Shown: positions 21,920 to 34,513 of the stretch, piece after piece
Layout: the number at the start of each line of letters is the position of its first letter
Numbering within the stretch: position 1 is the stretch's first letter
Source of the DNA: Monosiga brevicollis MX1
Taxonomy: Eukaryota > Opisthokonta > Choanoflagellata > Craspedida > Salpingoecidae
DNA length: 64,000 nt
Assembly (NCBI RefSeq): GCF_000002865.3
Contig: NW_001865041.1
Span: forward strand, 1,841,318 to 1,905,317
Direction: 5' to 3'
Program-made: the position numbers and the translations under genes
The notes under the pieces: generated by a model
Database searches by the model: none
Told to the model about the DNA's origin: nothing
Seen by the model: the letters and a program-made list of their open reading frames with translations, nothing else

Positions 21920-24759
21920 TCAGCGTCGGCGCACGGACAGCTGGCGCAGGTCCTCAAACGTGTCTACAAGCACATCACGAAGCAGAGAAGGTGGACCATG
22001 AGTGACTCTGGGTTCAATCAAGAGCATTGTGTCGCAAAGACAACATAGCAATACGTACAGGTATTCTCATTGGAGGCATGCAGGCTCTCGCGCAGCAACG
22101 TGACCGTGACCATGCCGTCGGTATAGGGAGAAAGGCTATCCTCGCCAGCGTAGGCCACCAAGCCTTGGTTGCGTGCCGTCAGAAGAACCGCACCCACCTC
22201 TTGGGCTTCCAGCTCGTCGGCCGTCTTTTCAAACAAGACGCCAAACGTAATGTCAAACAGGCCTTGTTTGTTTCGCAAACCATGCTGAATGATGACACCA
22301 ATGACTTTTCTGATCTGCATCCAGTTCGAGCGGGGTAAGCACTTTGTTGTGAGGACAGACAAATATCGTGCACGTGCGTGGAGTAAAACGGGAGGGGAAG
22401 GCGTTTACTACACTGGGTCAGCAACATGAGTGTCAATCCGACCTCGCCATCAATCCATTGTGCTGCTTTGAGCGCCGCGTCGCGACTGAGGGCACCACGA
22501 CGCACAGAGTCGCCTAGCCGACGCATGCTGGCGGCCATATCTATCAGGAAGAGTTGAGAAAAACACATCATTCAAAAAGCCGGTGTTAGTCAAGGTGCGG
22601 AATCGGTGCCGACCCAAGTGAAACACTGGGTTTCACTGACCCGACCAAGCCACAATCTCATACCCTGTCGTTTGGAGCGTCGCGTGGACATTCGCGCAAC
22701 TTGTGACATGGACACTGCCGTAGGGGTGCCAGGGTTGAAATGAGGGACAAACTGGATGCTTTGAGCCTGTTCAACGACAAACAGCGACGGTTCGTACCTG
22801 CATCCTCATTGACACGGCTCAGGTCAGCCGTGAGCAAATGAATCTCGGTGCTGGCCATGCGAATGGGGTCCAAGTGGGCCCCTAGACATGAGGCACCACA
22901 CAAGCGGCGAGGACGATGAGTGCTAATCATCATCTCAACAGCTACCAAGTAAATCTGCGACGCGGCAGCCTACTAACCCGAGTATGCCACGATGGCGTAG
23001 TCGCGGGCAACCTCTAGCACAGCATTGACGTCGGTGGCCTATGTTGGTATTGAAGACCGGGTCGGACGCCAGTGTCACGCGTGACCAAAAAAGTTCAGTC
23101 GGATGCGACGGGGTGGTGGGCCAGCTGCGGATTCAGGCAATGGCGCGTACCTGAACGGTGTCGCACAGCTTTTCGTAGAGCACGCCAAAGGTGACAGCGG
23201 ATGTGTTGTATTCCGTCGCAACGCCATGGGCCATGATTGCGTGAACGACATGTTGAATCTGATCACGCACCCAAGCAGCACTCGCAGCTGCTGAGCGCTG
23301 GCTGAGGCGTCCTTGTCGCACGGAATGGCGCAAACTACGTTGTCGTGCCGAGGCCCGAGGCATGACAGACAGACGGTTGGCGAGGGCAGCGTGCTGACGT
23401 CCAAGGTTTGGTACTCCGGACACGGGTCGCGGTGCAGCATGGGTGGTCATGGGCACGTCTGAGCTGCTGGTGCCGTTGGATGTTTCTATGCATCGTGATA
23501 GTCCACGCCCAGCTGTGAGATGCTGTACGGTCAGCAGCATGAGCGGAGGGTTGTGCACAGATCCAGGTTCACCTACGTGTTTGCAATAAGGTGGCCATGG
23601 CCACATCAAGGTCTGCCAGTGAGCCGCCAGAGACCGGGCCCGGGGCTGGGGCCTGAGCGCTTATGTCATGTTCCTGAAGGGACATTGTTGAGTGAGGTCA
23701 CCAAGAGCAAGTGCGAGGCGTGAGTGTGCTACAGTAGCTTTTGAGGTTGGAAACATTTCACGGCAGGGTTTGAGGTTGCGCACCGGCGTGGCGGATGCTG
23801 GTGTGGTGCTGGCCGTGGTCGTGACGGAGGATGGTTTGGCTTTGAGGGATACGTGATGACGACGCTGCATGGCGGGACGCGCATCTTCAAGTTCGGCCTG
23901 GTTGCGGGGAGTAATGGGGTCAGAGCCGTCTGGTGCTTGCGGTCGTGCCTTGTTGGTGACACCCCCTGATGCTTGGCTCAGAGTGGCACGACGACGCAGG
24001 GTTTGCCGGACGGCGCGAGTAAAGCTTTCCGTCTTCTCCTTGCCTTTTTCTTGAGTTTGATCATCCTCCTCATCCTCCTCTACCACGAGGTTGACGGCTG
24101 GACGAGTGCTTGAGCTGGCAGTCGGCAAGGCAGGCTCGTCATCCAGCACGGCCAGTACTTGGGCAATGGCATCTGTCACATCGTTGTTGGTCTCTGGTGC
24201 ATTGGGAGTGGCGGGTTCTTTTGCCTGTGATCCAGGCACGGCGGGCAGTACGCGCTTTGCCTGGCGGCGCATGCTGCTGCGGAGCGAATTTTGGAAGCGG
24301 CTGGCTCGGCTGGAAGGCTCTTTTCGTCGGCGCACGGATTGCTGCAGGCGCGCTGGCATGGCCGTGGTTTGAACGGGTTCTGAATGAGCTTCAGATTTGT
24401 TCTCGGCAGTTGCCTTGGGCAGATCTTTTCCCGCGGATGTCGACGGCTGCTCGATGGGGATGACGACCTCTGGTGCTGGTGGCTCGATGTCACCAAGATC
24501 ATCGAGAAGGGAAGACCACCAAGCATCGGCACCGTCGCTGCCCGCTGCTGCAGGCTGAGGTTCGAGTTCTATGAATGGTAGTGCCGTGGTTCAGGTTGAT
24601 GGCATCAAGCGCGACGAACAGAGGACATGTCAACAGGCATGAGGGCTGAGCGTTGCTCGAGGTACGATGATGCTCGTGCCATATTGATTCTTGGCTAGCG
24701 ACTGTTTACGTACCATTCAGAATGGCCAAGACGTCGGCCACGGCCTCGACGGCATCCAT
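21920..24759 (-). CDS. Tandem double Costars-domain protein
   Basis: Costars domains occur at the C-terminus of the actin-binding Rho activator ABRA/STARS and in the small protein ABRACL/Costars, which act in actin dynamics. Exon 1 is short (ATG 24757-24759, MDAVEAVADVLAILN). A long low-complexity exon (about 24570-23670) is rich in Ser, Pro and Arg with basic patches (SVRRRKEPSSR). Two Costars copies follow. Copy 1 has DQIQHVVHAIMAHG, AVTFGVLYEKLCDTVQ, DVNAVLEVARDYAIVAYSG and STEIHLLTADLSR. Copy 2 has RKVIGVIIQHGLRN, DITFGVLFEKTADELEAQ, VGAVLLTARNQGLVAYAGE and DGMVTVTLLRE. The final exon, spliced at a TTGTAG acceptor, ends FEDLRQLSVRRR and TGA at 21920-21922. The domain match is read from the VxFGVLF and (V)xYxGE motifs. 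Confidence 0.8.
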
Positions 24760-24865
24760 GGCGATCTATGCACAGACGCCTTTCCCGCCCAGCGTCAACC
24801 CTCCTCTTTACCTCGACAACTTTTGAAGCTTGTGTGAGAGTGAGGTGGCGCAGAGCAAGAGGAAG

Positions 24866-24925
24866 GGAAGAGAGAGAGAGGGAGAGAGGGAGAGAGAGAG
24901 AGAGAGGGAGAGAGAAGAGAGAGAA
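24866..24925 (+). repeat. GA/GGGAGA tract
   Basis: A purine-only run with GGGAGA interruptions, about 110-165 bp upstream of the Costars-protein start codon. Confidence 0.85.
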
Positions 24926-25238
24926 ATTCAGTGGCGCAACGCTCAATCAGCGCCAAAATGAGTTGGTGTGAGAGAGGAGGGAGATTCGAGGTGCCTATGC
25001 TAGAGACACTGTACACTTGCAAAAGGGGCACAGGCCAAAACCAAAGCCAAATCAGAGCAAGTGCGTGCACCCACCCCACACGCCAGAGGTTTGTACAGAA
25101 ACAGCTCCAGCAGCTTCAGCCGATCGAATCCACTACAGTCACTGCTTTCGCCTACATTATTCTATTTATAGGATACGAAATGTCAGCTTTTTGTTGCTGG
25201 CGGTTCGTTTTTTCCCAAACTGGTTGGCAAGTGCAAAT

Positions 25239-25335
25239 TCTCTCTCTCTCACTCTGTCTCTCTCTCTGTCTCTCTGTCTCCCTCAAACTCTCTCTCTCGC
25301 TCTTTATTTCTCTTTCTCAAACCGACCAAACCAAT

Positions 25336-25387
<52 letters not shown>

Positions 25388-25430
25388 CTCTCTCAAACTC
25401 TCTCAAACTCTCTCTCTTTGATTTTTAAAT
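25239..25430 (+). repeat. CT tract with CTCTCAAACTCTC units
   Basis: This is the reverse complement of the GAGAGTTTGAGAG unit. The pyrimidine strand is the + strand here. Confidence 0.85.
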
Positions 25431-26034
25431 TTTTTTTTTCGGGTGCGGATGGGAGGTGGCGGCTGTGAGGACGGCGTGCGTGGAGTGTCTGTTTTGAAGG
25501 TGGGTGAGGCGGGTGAGGCGCTTGGATGGACTGTGAGAGGGTGCTTTGGTGCTCTATAAGTGGAGAATGATAAAAGGCATGTTGTTTGAACGATGGCGGG
25601 GATGGAGAGAGCCCACGGACAGTATTTTCGCTGTCACGAGCGCTCTGCCCGCTCCCGTCGCGGCTTGATGGCTGGTTGTTTGTTCCTTCCTCGCTGGGGC
25701 AGAGCCCTCACTGCGTGTTTTCCTTGGCGTTATTCTTGAATGCATGAATGACAGGAGGTTGATTTTGGTTCTGTTCTGTGCAACTGACGGCGGTTGGACA
25801 GGCTGTGGCTAGCTGTCAACGCGTCGCTAACTGGAGAGTGAGCGGAAAGTATCATGGCTGCTGCTGCAAGTCTCCAGCCCTAAGTGGTTGTTGTTCGGCT
25901 GCCATTCATTCCTGTGACAAGCGCACAGCTCTGACACTCCCTCTACACCGGGCAGTCAAAGTGCGCGTCGAGCGGGCTGCCTACACACTCCTTGTATCCA
26001 CGTGCTCAGTTTGAGTGCATGGTGGGGCGTAACC

Positions 26035-27223
26035 ATGGCGGCCATGGACGATTTGGATGCCCTGCTGGATGAAGCAGAGAGTCTTTTCACCAAAAAACCA
26101 GCCACTCGACGAGTTCGAGGCATCTCTGAGCCCGTGCGGCCCAATCAAGCTCGCCTTCATCAGGCGCGTTCCCCCAGCGCCGTGAGGCGCTCACCGCGGC
26201 GCTCCTCGCTCACCCCTTCTGAGAACCCTGTTTCGCCAAAGTCTGAAGCAACTAGCCTGCTGTCTGATTTGGCCGACCTTTCAGCGACGCGATCGCGACC
26301 CCATCCGGTTGGCAGCTCAGCTCTGGCCACCAGCACCAGCTCATATGGCTCGACCAAGGTATGTTTGGTGAAAACGCTGGCTCTGTCGTCATGTACGCAA
26401 GATGATGAGGCTTGACGTTCTTTCTCTTTGTCTGCTGCTGTCCTTGTCTTTTTTGGACTGTTTGTCCGTCCCTTCTTTTCGGTGCTATGTCTGTTGCCGT
26501 GCTTCAAACAGTCGGGCGCAGGGCGGTTGAGCTCAGCGGCACGACGCGTCAAATGCAACCGCCTGATTCTTGCGGGCTCTTGCACCCCTATGGGCCTTTC
26601 CACCGGTTCTCGGCCCAGGTATGCTTCGACACGGGATCTCAGACGCGCTTGGCTCGAGTGCGCGAACAGGATCGTTGCTGCGCCCTGCTTGTTTAAGCTC
26701 ATGATGATCATGGCGTGGTGCCTGCCGATCTCCAGAGCTTGTGACCGTGCGCGCTGCACCAAGTGCGATCATGCCGTCCTCCACTTTGAAGACGCGCGCT
26801 GGCAGTCCGACTGGTACGTGGTCGCCATGCTTGTACTTTTGACACAAGTCAAGCATGTGGACAACCGTCCACACCTGAGATTCCACACCTGAGATTCCAC
26901 ACGGGACCTCATGGTGCAGTGTTTGTGCACGTCATGCCAACTGTAGTGAGGTTCTCTTTTTTCGAAACTACGTCCCGAATCGGGTCAAGCTCAGCACCAA
27001 GATTGATGCCCTCCCGGGTAAGACAGCTCGGTTCGGCGAATGCAGGGTGTGTGAGCGTCAATCCGATTTGTAACTGCCGATTGTGGTTGCAACATTAGGG
27101 TGGCGGGCTTATGCTTGTCAGTGCCAATGGCATTCCACCGACTCTTCGGGTGAAGGCTGTCCTTCGGGCATTCCCTGGGTCTGTGGCAAACATCCTCTTG
27201 CCGGCTCGTTGGAAAAAGCATAA
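26035..27223 (+). CDS. CFAP418: CFAP418 (C8orf37) orthologue
   Basis: In humans this is a ciliary-base protein needed for photoreceptor maintenance. ATG at 26035 gives MAAMDDLDALLDEAESLF, matching the MAEDLDELLDEVESKF start of the family. A disordered Ser/Pro/Arg linker follows. Exon 2 (about 26512-26618) has CNRLILAGSCTPMG. Exon 3 (about 26740) has RACDRARCTKCDHAVLHF with the paired Cys of the RMP domain. Exon 4 has LFFRNYVPNRVKL. The last exon has WRAYACQCQWHS and WVCGKHPLAG, ending in TAA at 27221-27223. All four splice phases keep frame. The conserved C-terminal domain matches human LFFRNNMPE, RAYACQCSW and WVCGKH. Confidence 0.93.
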
Positions 27224-28117
27224 AGGTATGACTGTAGGCATTTTATATTGACAGGGGCATCTGAACAGTTTGCAAAGCTTTGACGGTTTTAATTTTTTGT
27301 CTTGACTTTGTTGCAGTGCTGGCCGAGCCATGTCCAGAGAGACCGGGCCAAATCTGCTCGTGTTTATCAGAGGCGTCGAGTGGCACAGGGCCACTGTGTG
27401 AACACCCATATCATTTCACCGAGTTTTTTTTATTGTTTTGTTTGTCATCATGCTTTTTCGTCATAAATGATCGCCAATTGAGAGTTGACTCGCAACGGTC
27501 CATGTTCTCAAATCAGGGCGGTGTTATAGGAAGCATCACTCGGACACTGTGAACCATCATGCCTTAGACCGGGTTCTGCTGCCAGCCTCTGTGGCGAGCG
27601 ATTTAGGAAGAGGAGTGCCTTGCCGATCTGTCCGCTCTCCGCCCCAAGTCCAGAATCGGATGTCAGATCGCAAATTCTGTATCATTTTATCGCAAAAAAT
27701 TTATAGTGGGCGGTTCAAGCCAGAGGATGTTGATTCCCACAGCTGGGGTGGAGAATGGCAGCGCCATCGTCACATCGAGCGCGTAGGACGCAGCACTGCC
27801 CTCTCGATGTGTTGACCACCAGTTAGACGTGCTGTGAGTCTTTGGGTTGCTACCCATGCCCTCATCTTGCTCAGATGACCCGACCTACACACCCGACCTA
27901 CACAACATAAGATCTGGCACAGAACAAACAAAGAGAGAGAGCAAAAGAGAGAGAGAACAAAAGAGAGAGAGAACAAAAGAGAGAGAGAACAAAAGAGAGA
28001 GGAGAGAATAAAGAGAGAGTTGACAAAGACCAACAAAAGGAGAGAGAGAGAGAGTTTGAGAGAGAGTTTGAGAGTTTGAGAGTTTGAGAGTTTGAGAGTT
28101 TGAGAGTTTGAGAGTTT

Positions 28118-28192
<75 letters not shown>

Positions 28193-28980
28193 GGAGAGAG
28201 AGAGAGAGAGCGATGAATTGGTGAGAGATGAGTATCTCAGAGAGCCACTGCCATTCCACTCTTTGACCTCTTCCCCTCTTGTGTGTGTTTTTTTACTTTT
28301 TTTTACTTTCTGTCGCGTTGTGCTCCCGCTGTTGGCACTGTGCGTACCTCCTGCTTGATCCAGCTGGCTGGCTGGCTGGCTGCAGCTGCAGCTGCTGGTT
28401 GTGGTGGTGGTTGGAGTAGTGGCAGCAGTGGTGCGGGAGGAGTTGGCCCGCATCTCGCGACGCCTGAATTGTGGTGTGCAGGTACGCAACTGCACGTCCT
28501 CTCGAGATTCGTCTTCTGCCGTGAGATCCATGATTCGAGCTCGAGGCCCGTCTGGCATGAGTTCTTCCTCCTTGTTCTCTTCTTCGCTTCCATGCCTGCG
28601 TTGAGCTGCACATATCAATCTCTCAAAAGAGCCGGTTCGCTGGGTGTGGTGTTTTGTTGCCCGTCACCATCACGGCTTGTCCATTGACATAGGCATTGCG
28701 AGCGACTTGACCAGCTCGAGTTGGGGGACCCTCAGCACAGCAGCTGCTGCGTCCACTCCCAGTAGTGCCATCACATCTTGTCAAGTCTGGCGTGCCGTGA
28801 TCTAGCTATCGACTGCTAGCAGCCCGTTGCACCAACCGTCCGTTTGTTTGCTCCCGATCGCAATCTCGGTCACCCTGGCTCCGCCTCCCTTGCTCTGCCA
28901 CTCGTGTCTTCTGACCTGACTTGGGGAATTTCCCTCTCCACTTGCACCGCCCTCCCCCAATCACCACAGTCACCGCCAAG
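27224..28980. other. CFAP418-PLC-gamma intergenic region with GA tract
   Basis: No supported gene lies here. It holds a long GA tract (27930-28212), then a CTGG/CTGCAG-rich block near 28365-28395. A minus-strand frame at 28480-28618 reads MPDGPRARIMDLTAEDE but has no supporting domain or splice partner. The PLC-gamma promoter should be at the right end. Confidence 0.45.
27930..28212 (+). repeat. Long GA tract with GAGAGTTTGAGAG units
   Basis: The array changes composition along its length: AGAGAGAGAACAAA units at 27930-28010, GAGTTTGA units at 28050-28120, then pure (GA)n to 28188 and a final TTTGGGAGAGAG. Confidence 0.9.
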
Positions 28981-31900
28981 ATGCCTTGGCCTTTTGGAAA
29001 GAAAAAGACCAAAGAGTCTCGGTCTGATAGTGACGCGTCACAAACCGAATCCGCAGCCGCGAGCGCCGTCAAAAGTGTGGCTGCCAAAAACAAGAAATCT
29101 GCCACTCTCAAGCATCAGACGAGTAACACGACCGTATCTGCGGCCGTGGCTGCTGCTACCAATGCCGCTGCCACCCCGCATGAGCGTCTCTCGCGCTGGC
29201 TCCTACGCTCCAAGACCCGGCATGAAGAGCCCCAGATTCCGCCCATGGTCCGCAACTACAAGGTTCCTGCAAACCTCGAGGAGCTCGTGACCGCCCTGAC
29301 CGCCACTGAAGGCACCCCCTTTACCCGGTTTTTGAGCAACAAAAAGACTTCAAGCGTCCATTTGCGCCTCGATCTGACCACCTATCAGATCAACTACTAC
29401 ACCGGTGGTTCCACTGAAGGCCGTCCCACCGCATCGAGTGCGTGCCCGTGCACCCCCCCGCGTTCCCTCTACTTCGCTTTGCCGCCAGCACGTCGTTCCA
29501 CTGGTTCCTTGCAGCGAGCGATCCACCCAACCAGACCCCACAGGCCACCTCGTACCCGAGAACTGATCTTTATGTTGCTTCACGTCATTGGGTGTGTGCG
29601 GCGTTTGCAGTCAATCTTTTCTTCCTCCAAGAAATTCGCATTGGGGAGGATGCCTTCAACACCAAGGTGAGCCTTTGTGGCGAGTGCCATGTGCTAGACA
29701 TCAGGCGTCTATCCTCCGTTGGCTGCTCACCTTCAGCCGCCCAAAGTTTCCCTCTCACTTCTTCACTGCTCATGTGGCCTGTTACTTACTTCTTTTCACA
29801 CAGGAGTTTCGCATGTCCTCTGCCCTCAGCGACGGTGTGGACAAAGAGTGCTGCATGACTATTCTACATGGCGCCGAGTTTCGCTTGAAACAGTTTTGCA
29901 TCGTGGGTGAGTCATTCTTTTGCTGTGTGCACCCAAAGCACATCTACATCGCGTAATCTGGCCGAGTCTCGCCCGGCTGGCTTTCCTCTCACGATCTCGA
30001 CGCTCCGCATCGATGCTTGCTTTTTATTTTTCCTTCTTCCCTCTTCAGCGGAAAGCCCGGAAATTGTACAGCAATGGGCCGAAGGATTGTGGGCCTTTGC
30101 TCGCCATGTCCAGCCGGCCCTGTATCGGTACGCCTTTTGAGCCATAAAATTGGCCTCGTCCTTGTCCTTTACTGTTTGTTCTTTCTTCTTTTGCCGTTCT
30201 TTCGTTTTTTTCTTCAAAAAGGCTAGCGTGTCTTGTACGCATGTTGTGCAACTACTGCGCTTGCTACCTTTGGTGCTCCTGAATAACTCCACGTCGTTGC
30301 TTCCACCGAATGCTTCTCTGAGTCCTCGTGCACTGATGGTCGTCCTGTCCCGAACCATATCTTTTTTTGGGGTTCTACACACAGGCCGAGTATGGTCCTA
30401 GACCGTTGGCTTGAGTTGCAATGGCAAGACATGGAGTCGAACAACAGCATCAACCTGCGCGAAGTTCGAGCTTGGATGTCAAAAGTCAACTTCAAGCCCT
30501 CCAACCGCGAGCTACGCGACTTCTTTGACGCAGTACGGACCAAGCCCCGCAAGGCAGCCCTTTCCGGCCTCTCCCCACTCAGATTCAGGGCAAGCGCTCG
30601 TTGGCATTGCGGCTCTTGACGCGTGGTTGCTCCTGCGTGTAGGTTTCCAAAGGTAGCTCTGCCATCAGCAAGGACGGGTTCAAGCAGCTCTACCACAATA
30701 TCGTGGAGGCCAAGAGTGTTACAAACTTTTTCCAACAGTTTTCGTCCATGCCGTCCAAGTCAGTAGCCATCCATTTCGTTGTATTCTTGGGTGCAACCCA
30801 TCCCAGGCACGGGACACTTCTGATCTCATTGTTGTCAATCCTCCTCGGCGACAGGACGGCCCTGACAGCAGCCGATGTCAAGACCTTTTTCATCAAGGAG
30901 CAGGGTGAATCTACCGTCTCCCAAGCCAAGGTGGACGATGTCATGAAGCAATGGGGCGCCGAGGATGGTACCACGATTACCCTTCAGCGCTTTGTGGAGT
31001 ACCTGTTCTCGGCTGATAACAGCCTCTGGAATCCTGACGAGGATCTGGTCTATCAAGACATGTCGTACCCGCTGGCTTGTTACTTTATTGCCTCCTCGCA
31101 CAACACCTACCTCATGGGTGATCAGCTGCGCAGTGAATCCTCAACCGAGGCTTATGTGCGATGCCTCCGCGATGGCTGCCGTTGCTTGGAGATTGATTGC
31201 TGGGATGGCCCGAATAACGAGACCATTGTTTATCATGGCCACACACTAACATCCAAAATCAAGTTCCACGACGTGCTGGAGGCCATCAAGGCCAACGCGT
31301 TTGTCACCTCCGACTACCCCTTGATCCTGTCCATCGAAAATCATTGCAGCGTGTCGCAACAGCTCTTCATGGCCAACGAGTTTAAGCGCGTTTTTGCCGA
31401 AAAGCTCGTCATTGAGCCTGTCGATGGTTGTGATGACCCCATGCGCGACTGCTACCCCAGCCCCGACCAACTTCGCCATCGCATCATCATCAAGCACAAA
31501 AAGCTGAAGGGTGACACGGACACCGTCGAGTCTAGCCACAAGGTACGTTTTTACAGCATGTCAACGCCCACACCATCGACGCGGCCGAGGCGATGCACTG
31601 TGTGCCACGGCGCTTCTCACACTCTCGCTCTCCATGGTCTTCCTTGTGCCCGCAGATGGAGGATGATCTGGCTTTTACGCGTAAAATCGGCTCCTTGCAC
31701 CTCGAGGACCACATTAACTCAACCTGGTACAAGCACTACTTTGCGCTTAGCGATTCGCGTCTGTTTTATGCGGAGATTGAGGACGACGAGGACGACGAGG
31801 ATGAGGAGGATGAGGATGAGCAGCAGGATGCTGTGCCTACCAACGAGGCTGATCTCCATTTTTCCGAACCCTGGTACCACGGTAATATCGACCGTGATCG

Positions 31901-34513
31901 CTCCGAGGATGCACTCCGTCTCTATCGCGACCAGGAGGGCACCTTTTTGGTCCGTGACTCGGGCACTTTCCGAGGCGAATACACCTTGTCTTTTGTGCGT
32001 GAGGGACAGCCGCAACACGTGCGCATCCGCTTGCGGGACGAGCAATACTACCTCACGGATGAGGTGGCCTTTGACAGCTTGTACGAACTGATTGAATACC
32101 ATCGCATGGTGCCATTGCGAGGCAAAGATTTTACTGCCGTGCTCCAACAAGCAGTGCCACAGCCCGCCTCTCACGAGAAGAAGAACTGGTTTCACAAGTA
32201 CATCACTCGTGCTGGCGCCGAAGATATGCTCAAGCGCTTAAACTTTGACGGCGCCTTTCTGATCCGCTCCAGTGAGCTGCAACCCACCAACTTTGCCATT
32301 TCGTTCCGCGCCGAGGGCAAGATCAAGCACTGCCGCATTCAGAAGGAGGGTCGCATGTTTTGCATCGGCGATGCCGAATATGAGACTCTGGAAGCCCTGG
32401 TTGACTACTTCCAACGCAAGCCCCTTTACCGACGCATGAAGTTGCGTTATCCTGTTGATGACAAGCTGCTGCGCGAGCAAGGCACTGAACCCGAAGAAGA
32501 CATTTACCGCTCGGACGATCTTTACCAACAGCCCAACCCCACCGGCATGACCAGCAACAACACCAACGTCAACTGCCGTGCCCTGTACCCATATGCGGCC
32601 GCGCAGCCAGACGAGCTTTCGTTCCCGGCCGGTGCCACCATTACCAACGTGGTGAAGAAGGATGGCGGGTGGTGGCAAGGCGATTACGGCGGACGTATCG
32701 GTGGCTGGCTTCCAAGCAACTATGTCGAAGAGATTGATCACCGCCGCATGGCCAAGGAAGAGGAAGATGACCACGAAAACCTGCTGGGCTCGCTGGAGAA
32801 GGCGTTTGTCGAGTTGAAACACATTCAGATTGTGCCGCGCGAGCCACGCGGCGGCCAGCAGTACATTTTTGGTATCATGGACCTTCTGCGCCCAGACAAA
32901 GGGTTTGACGCAGCTGCCGACAGTGAGGACGATATGAACGACTGGATCAAGGCCATCGAGTTGGCTGTTCATGAGCTTCAGCAAAAGTACGTGTGTGTGT
33001 GCGTGTGTGCGTGTTTGCGGCTTCATGCCGAGGCTGACAGCCCTTTGTCCATGGGATGTTCACAGGTCGGCCAAGCAGGCGCGGGGCAACAAGAAGCTGC
33101 GCATTCACTTGGATTTGTCAGATCTGATCTACTACTCGCGTTCGGTGCGCTTCCAGAGCTTTGCCGATTCGGAAAAGGAGGAATACTACAACATGTCCTC
33201 CTTCAATGAGAAGAAGGCGTTGTCTTTCGTCAAACAAAATGGCGGCCAACCCATGGTTTGTTTCTCCCCTCTGCCACGACAACGGTGTCGTTTTAGTTTT
33301 GTTCGGCCCTTCGGCCTCTTGTCATCCCGCTATTTTCGAGCGTTCAATTGCATCACTCTTCCCCTGTCGACCTCGTAGGAAATGTCAAACTACTGCATTC
33401 GCCAGTTTGCGCGCGTGTATCCCCAGGGCAAGCGTGTCGATTCGAGCAACTATGACCCGCAAATGATGTGGAACTGCGGAGTGCAGTTGGTGGCCCTCAA
33501 CTACCAAACTGGCGATCGACCCATGTGGCTGAACCATGGCTTCTTCCAGCGCAACGGCCGCTGTGGCTATGTGCTCAAGCCTGAGCGTCTGCTGAAGCTG
33601 GATTTCAATCCCTACGAGTATCGCTCCTTTGCCGATGATGTTCGCCCCGTGGCCGTAACCATCAAGGTCTGTTCGTCTCCTCGAACTGGATAGAGCGCCT
33701 CCAATGGGCGCATGCTGCTCTCCCTCCTTTGGTGCTTGTTGATTTTTTTTTTGATTGATGCCAAACTTACGTCGGTGCTGCTCGTTACTAGGTGATTGCG
33801 GGACGCCACCTACCCAAAACCTCGCGAGGCACTACTTCACCGCTGGTGGAGCTGGAAATGTGTGGCGTTGAGAACGACCACAACAAGTTCAAGACGCCTA
33901 CGGTGCCTGACAATGGCTTCAACCCGACCTGGGACTCTGACTGTGCCTTTGACGTCAGCATGCAAGATCTCGCCACCATGCGCATTGTTGTGCTGGACGA
34001 AGATATCTTTGGTGAAGCCAACGCCATTGCGCAGGCCTGCTTTCCCTTGGGATCAGAGAAGCGCCAGACCTTGCGCACGGGCTATCGCGCCATCGTGTTG
34101 AAAAACGGTGCCAACGAGCCCTTTGAGCTTGCCAGCCTTTTGGTGCACATTAGTGTGACCCATCAAAACCAGGATGAGAACTACATGTCTTTGCAGGAGC
34201 TTCGCTCCCGAATGTGTGCCCAGATCGCTGAGCAGGAGGACCTGGTGAAGCAAAAGTTGCTCAAAGCTCACCACGGCGAGGTGCTTGACGAAAACTCCGA
34301 GGCCCGCTTGCGCCAGCTCAACAAAACGCTGCAGGATACGGGCTCTCAGGTATGTGGTTTGGGTGGCTCGTTGGTGCTGCAAAAGCAGAAATGGGCGGTT
34401 TTGTGTTCGTCCAGTGTGCTCATGCTCTGTGTGCGATCGCTTCACATCATATGCAGCTGATGACGCAGCCTTCCGTGCGCAAGGCACGTGGTGCCACCAG
34501 TGTGCGAAGATGA
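28981..34513 (+). CDS. PLCG: Phospholipase C-gamma
   Basis: This enzyme hydrolyses PIP2 to IP3 and diacylglycerol downstream of phosphotyrosine signalling. The start MPWPFGKKK at 28981 precedes an N-terminal PH-like region (to about 30130) and EF-hands (about 30390-31010). The X half spans about 31040-31545, with catalytic His in SSHNTYL and VYHGHTL and the metal site LEIDCWDG. A split PH half follows (KIGSLHLEDHINSTWYKHYF). SH2-1 has FLVRDSG and SH2-2 has FLIRSSE, both with the phosphate-binding Arg. The SH3 is ALYPYAAAQPDELSF to GGWLPSNYV. The second PH half is near 32760-32985, the Y half near 33090-33660 (NYCIRQFARVYPQG), and the C2 from 33793 (VIAGRHLP) to 34350. The last exon ends KARGATSVRR and TGA at 34511. 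The linker after SH2-2 carries EDIYRSDDLYQQ. Domain order is exactly PLC-gamma. Confidence 0.96.

Larger units (their letters stand above)
24760..26034. promoter_or_regulatory. Divergent intergenic region with GA and CT tracts
   Basis: It separates the start codons of the Costars protein (-) and CFAP418 (+). A GA tract lies at 24866-24925 near the Costars start. A long CT tract with CTCTCAAACTCTCTC units lies at 25239-25430. No gene is recognised between. Confidence 0.55.

Noticed and set aside
27770-28618. 283-codon minus-strand ORF over the 27.9-28.2 kb region
   Set aside because: Most of it is SLSLSLS from the GA tract. The MPDGPRARIMDLTAEDE start has no domain, splice partner or homology I recognise.
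32238-33026. 262-codon minus-strand ORF within PLC-gamma
   Set aside because: It is antisense to the SH2-SH3 exon, which has unmistakable domain motifs on the + strand.
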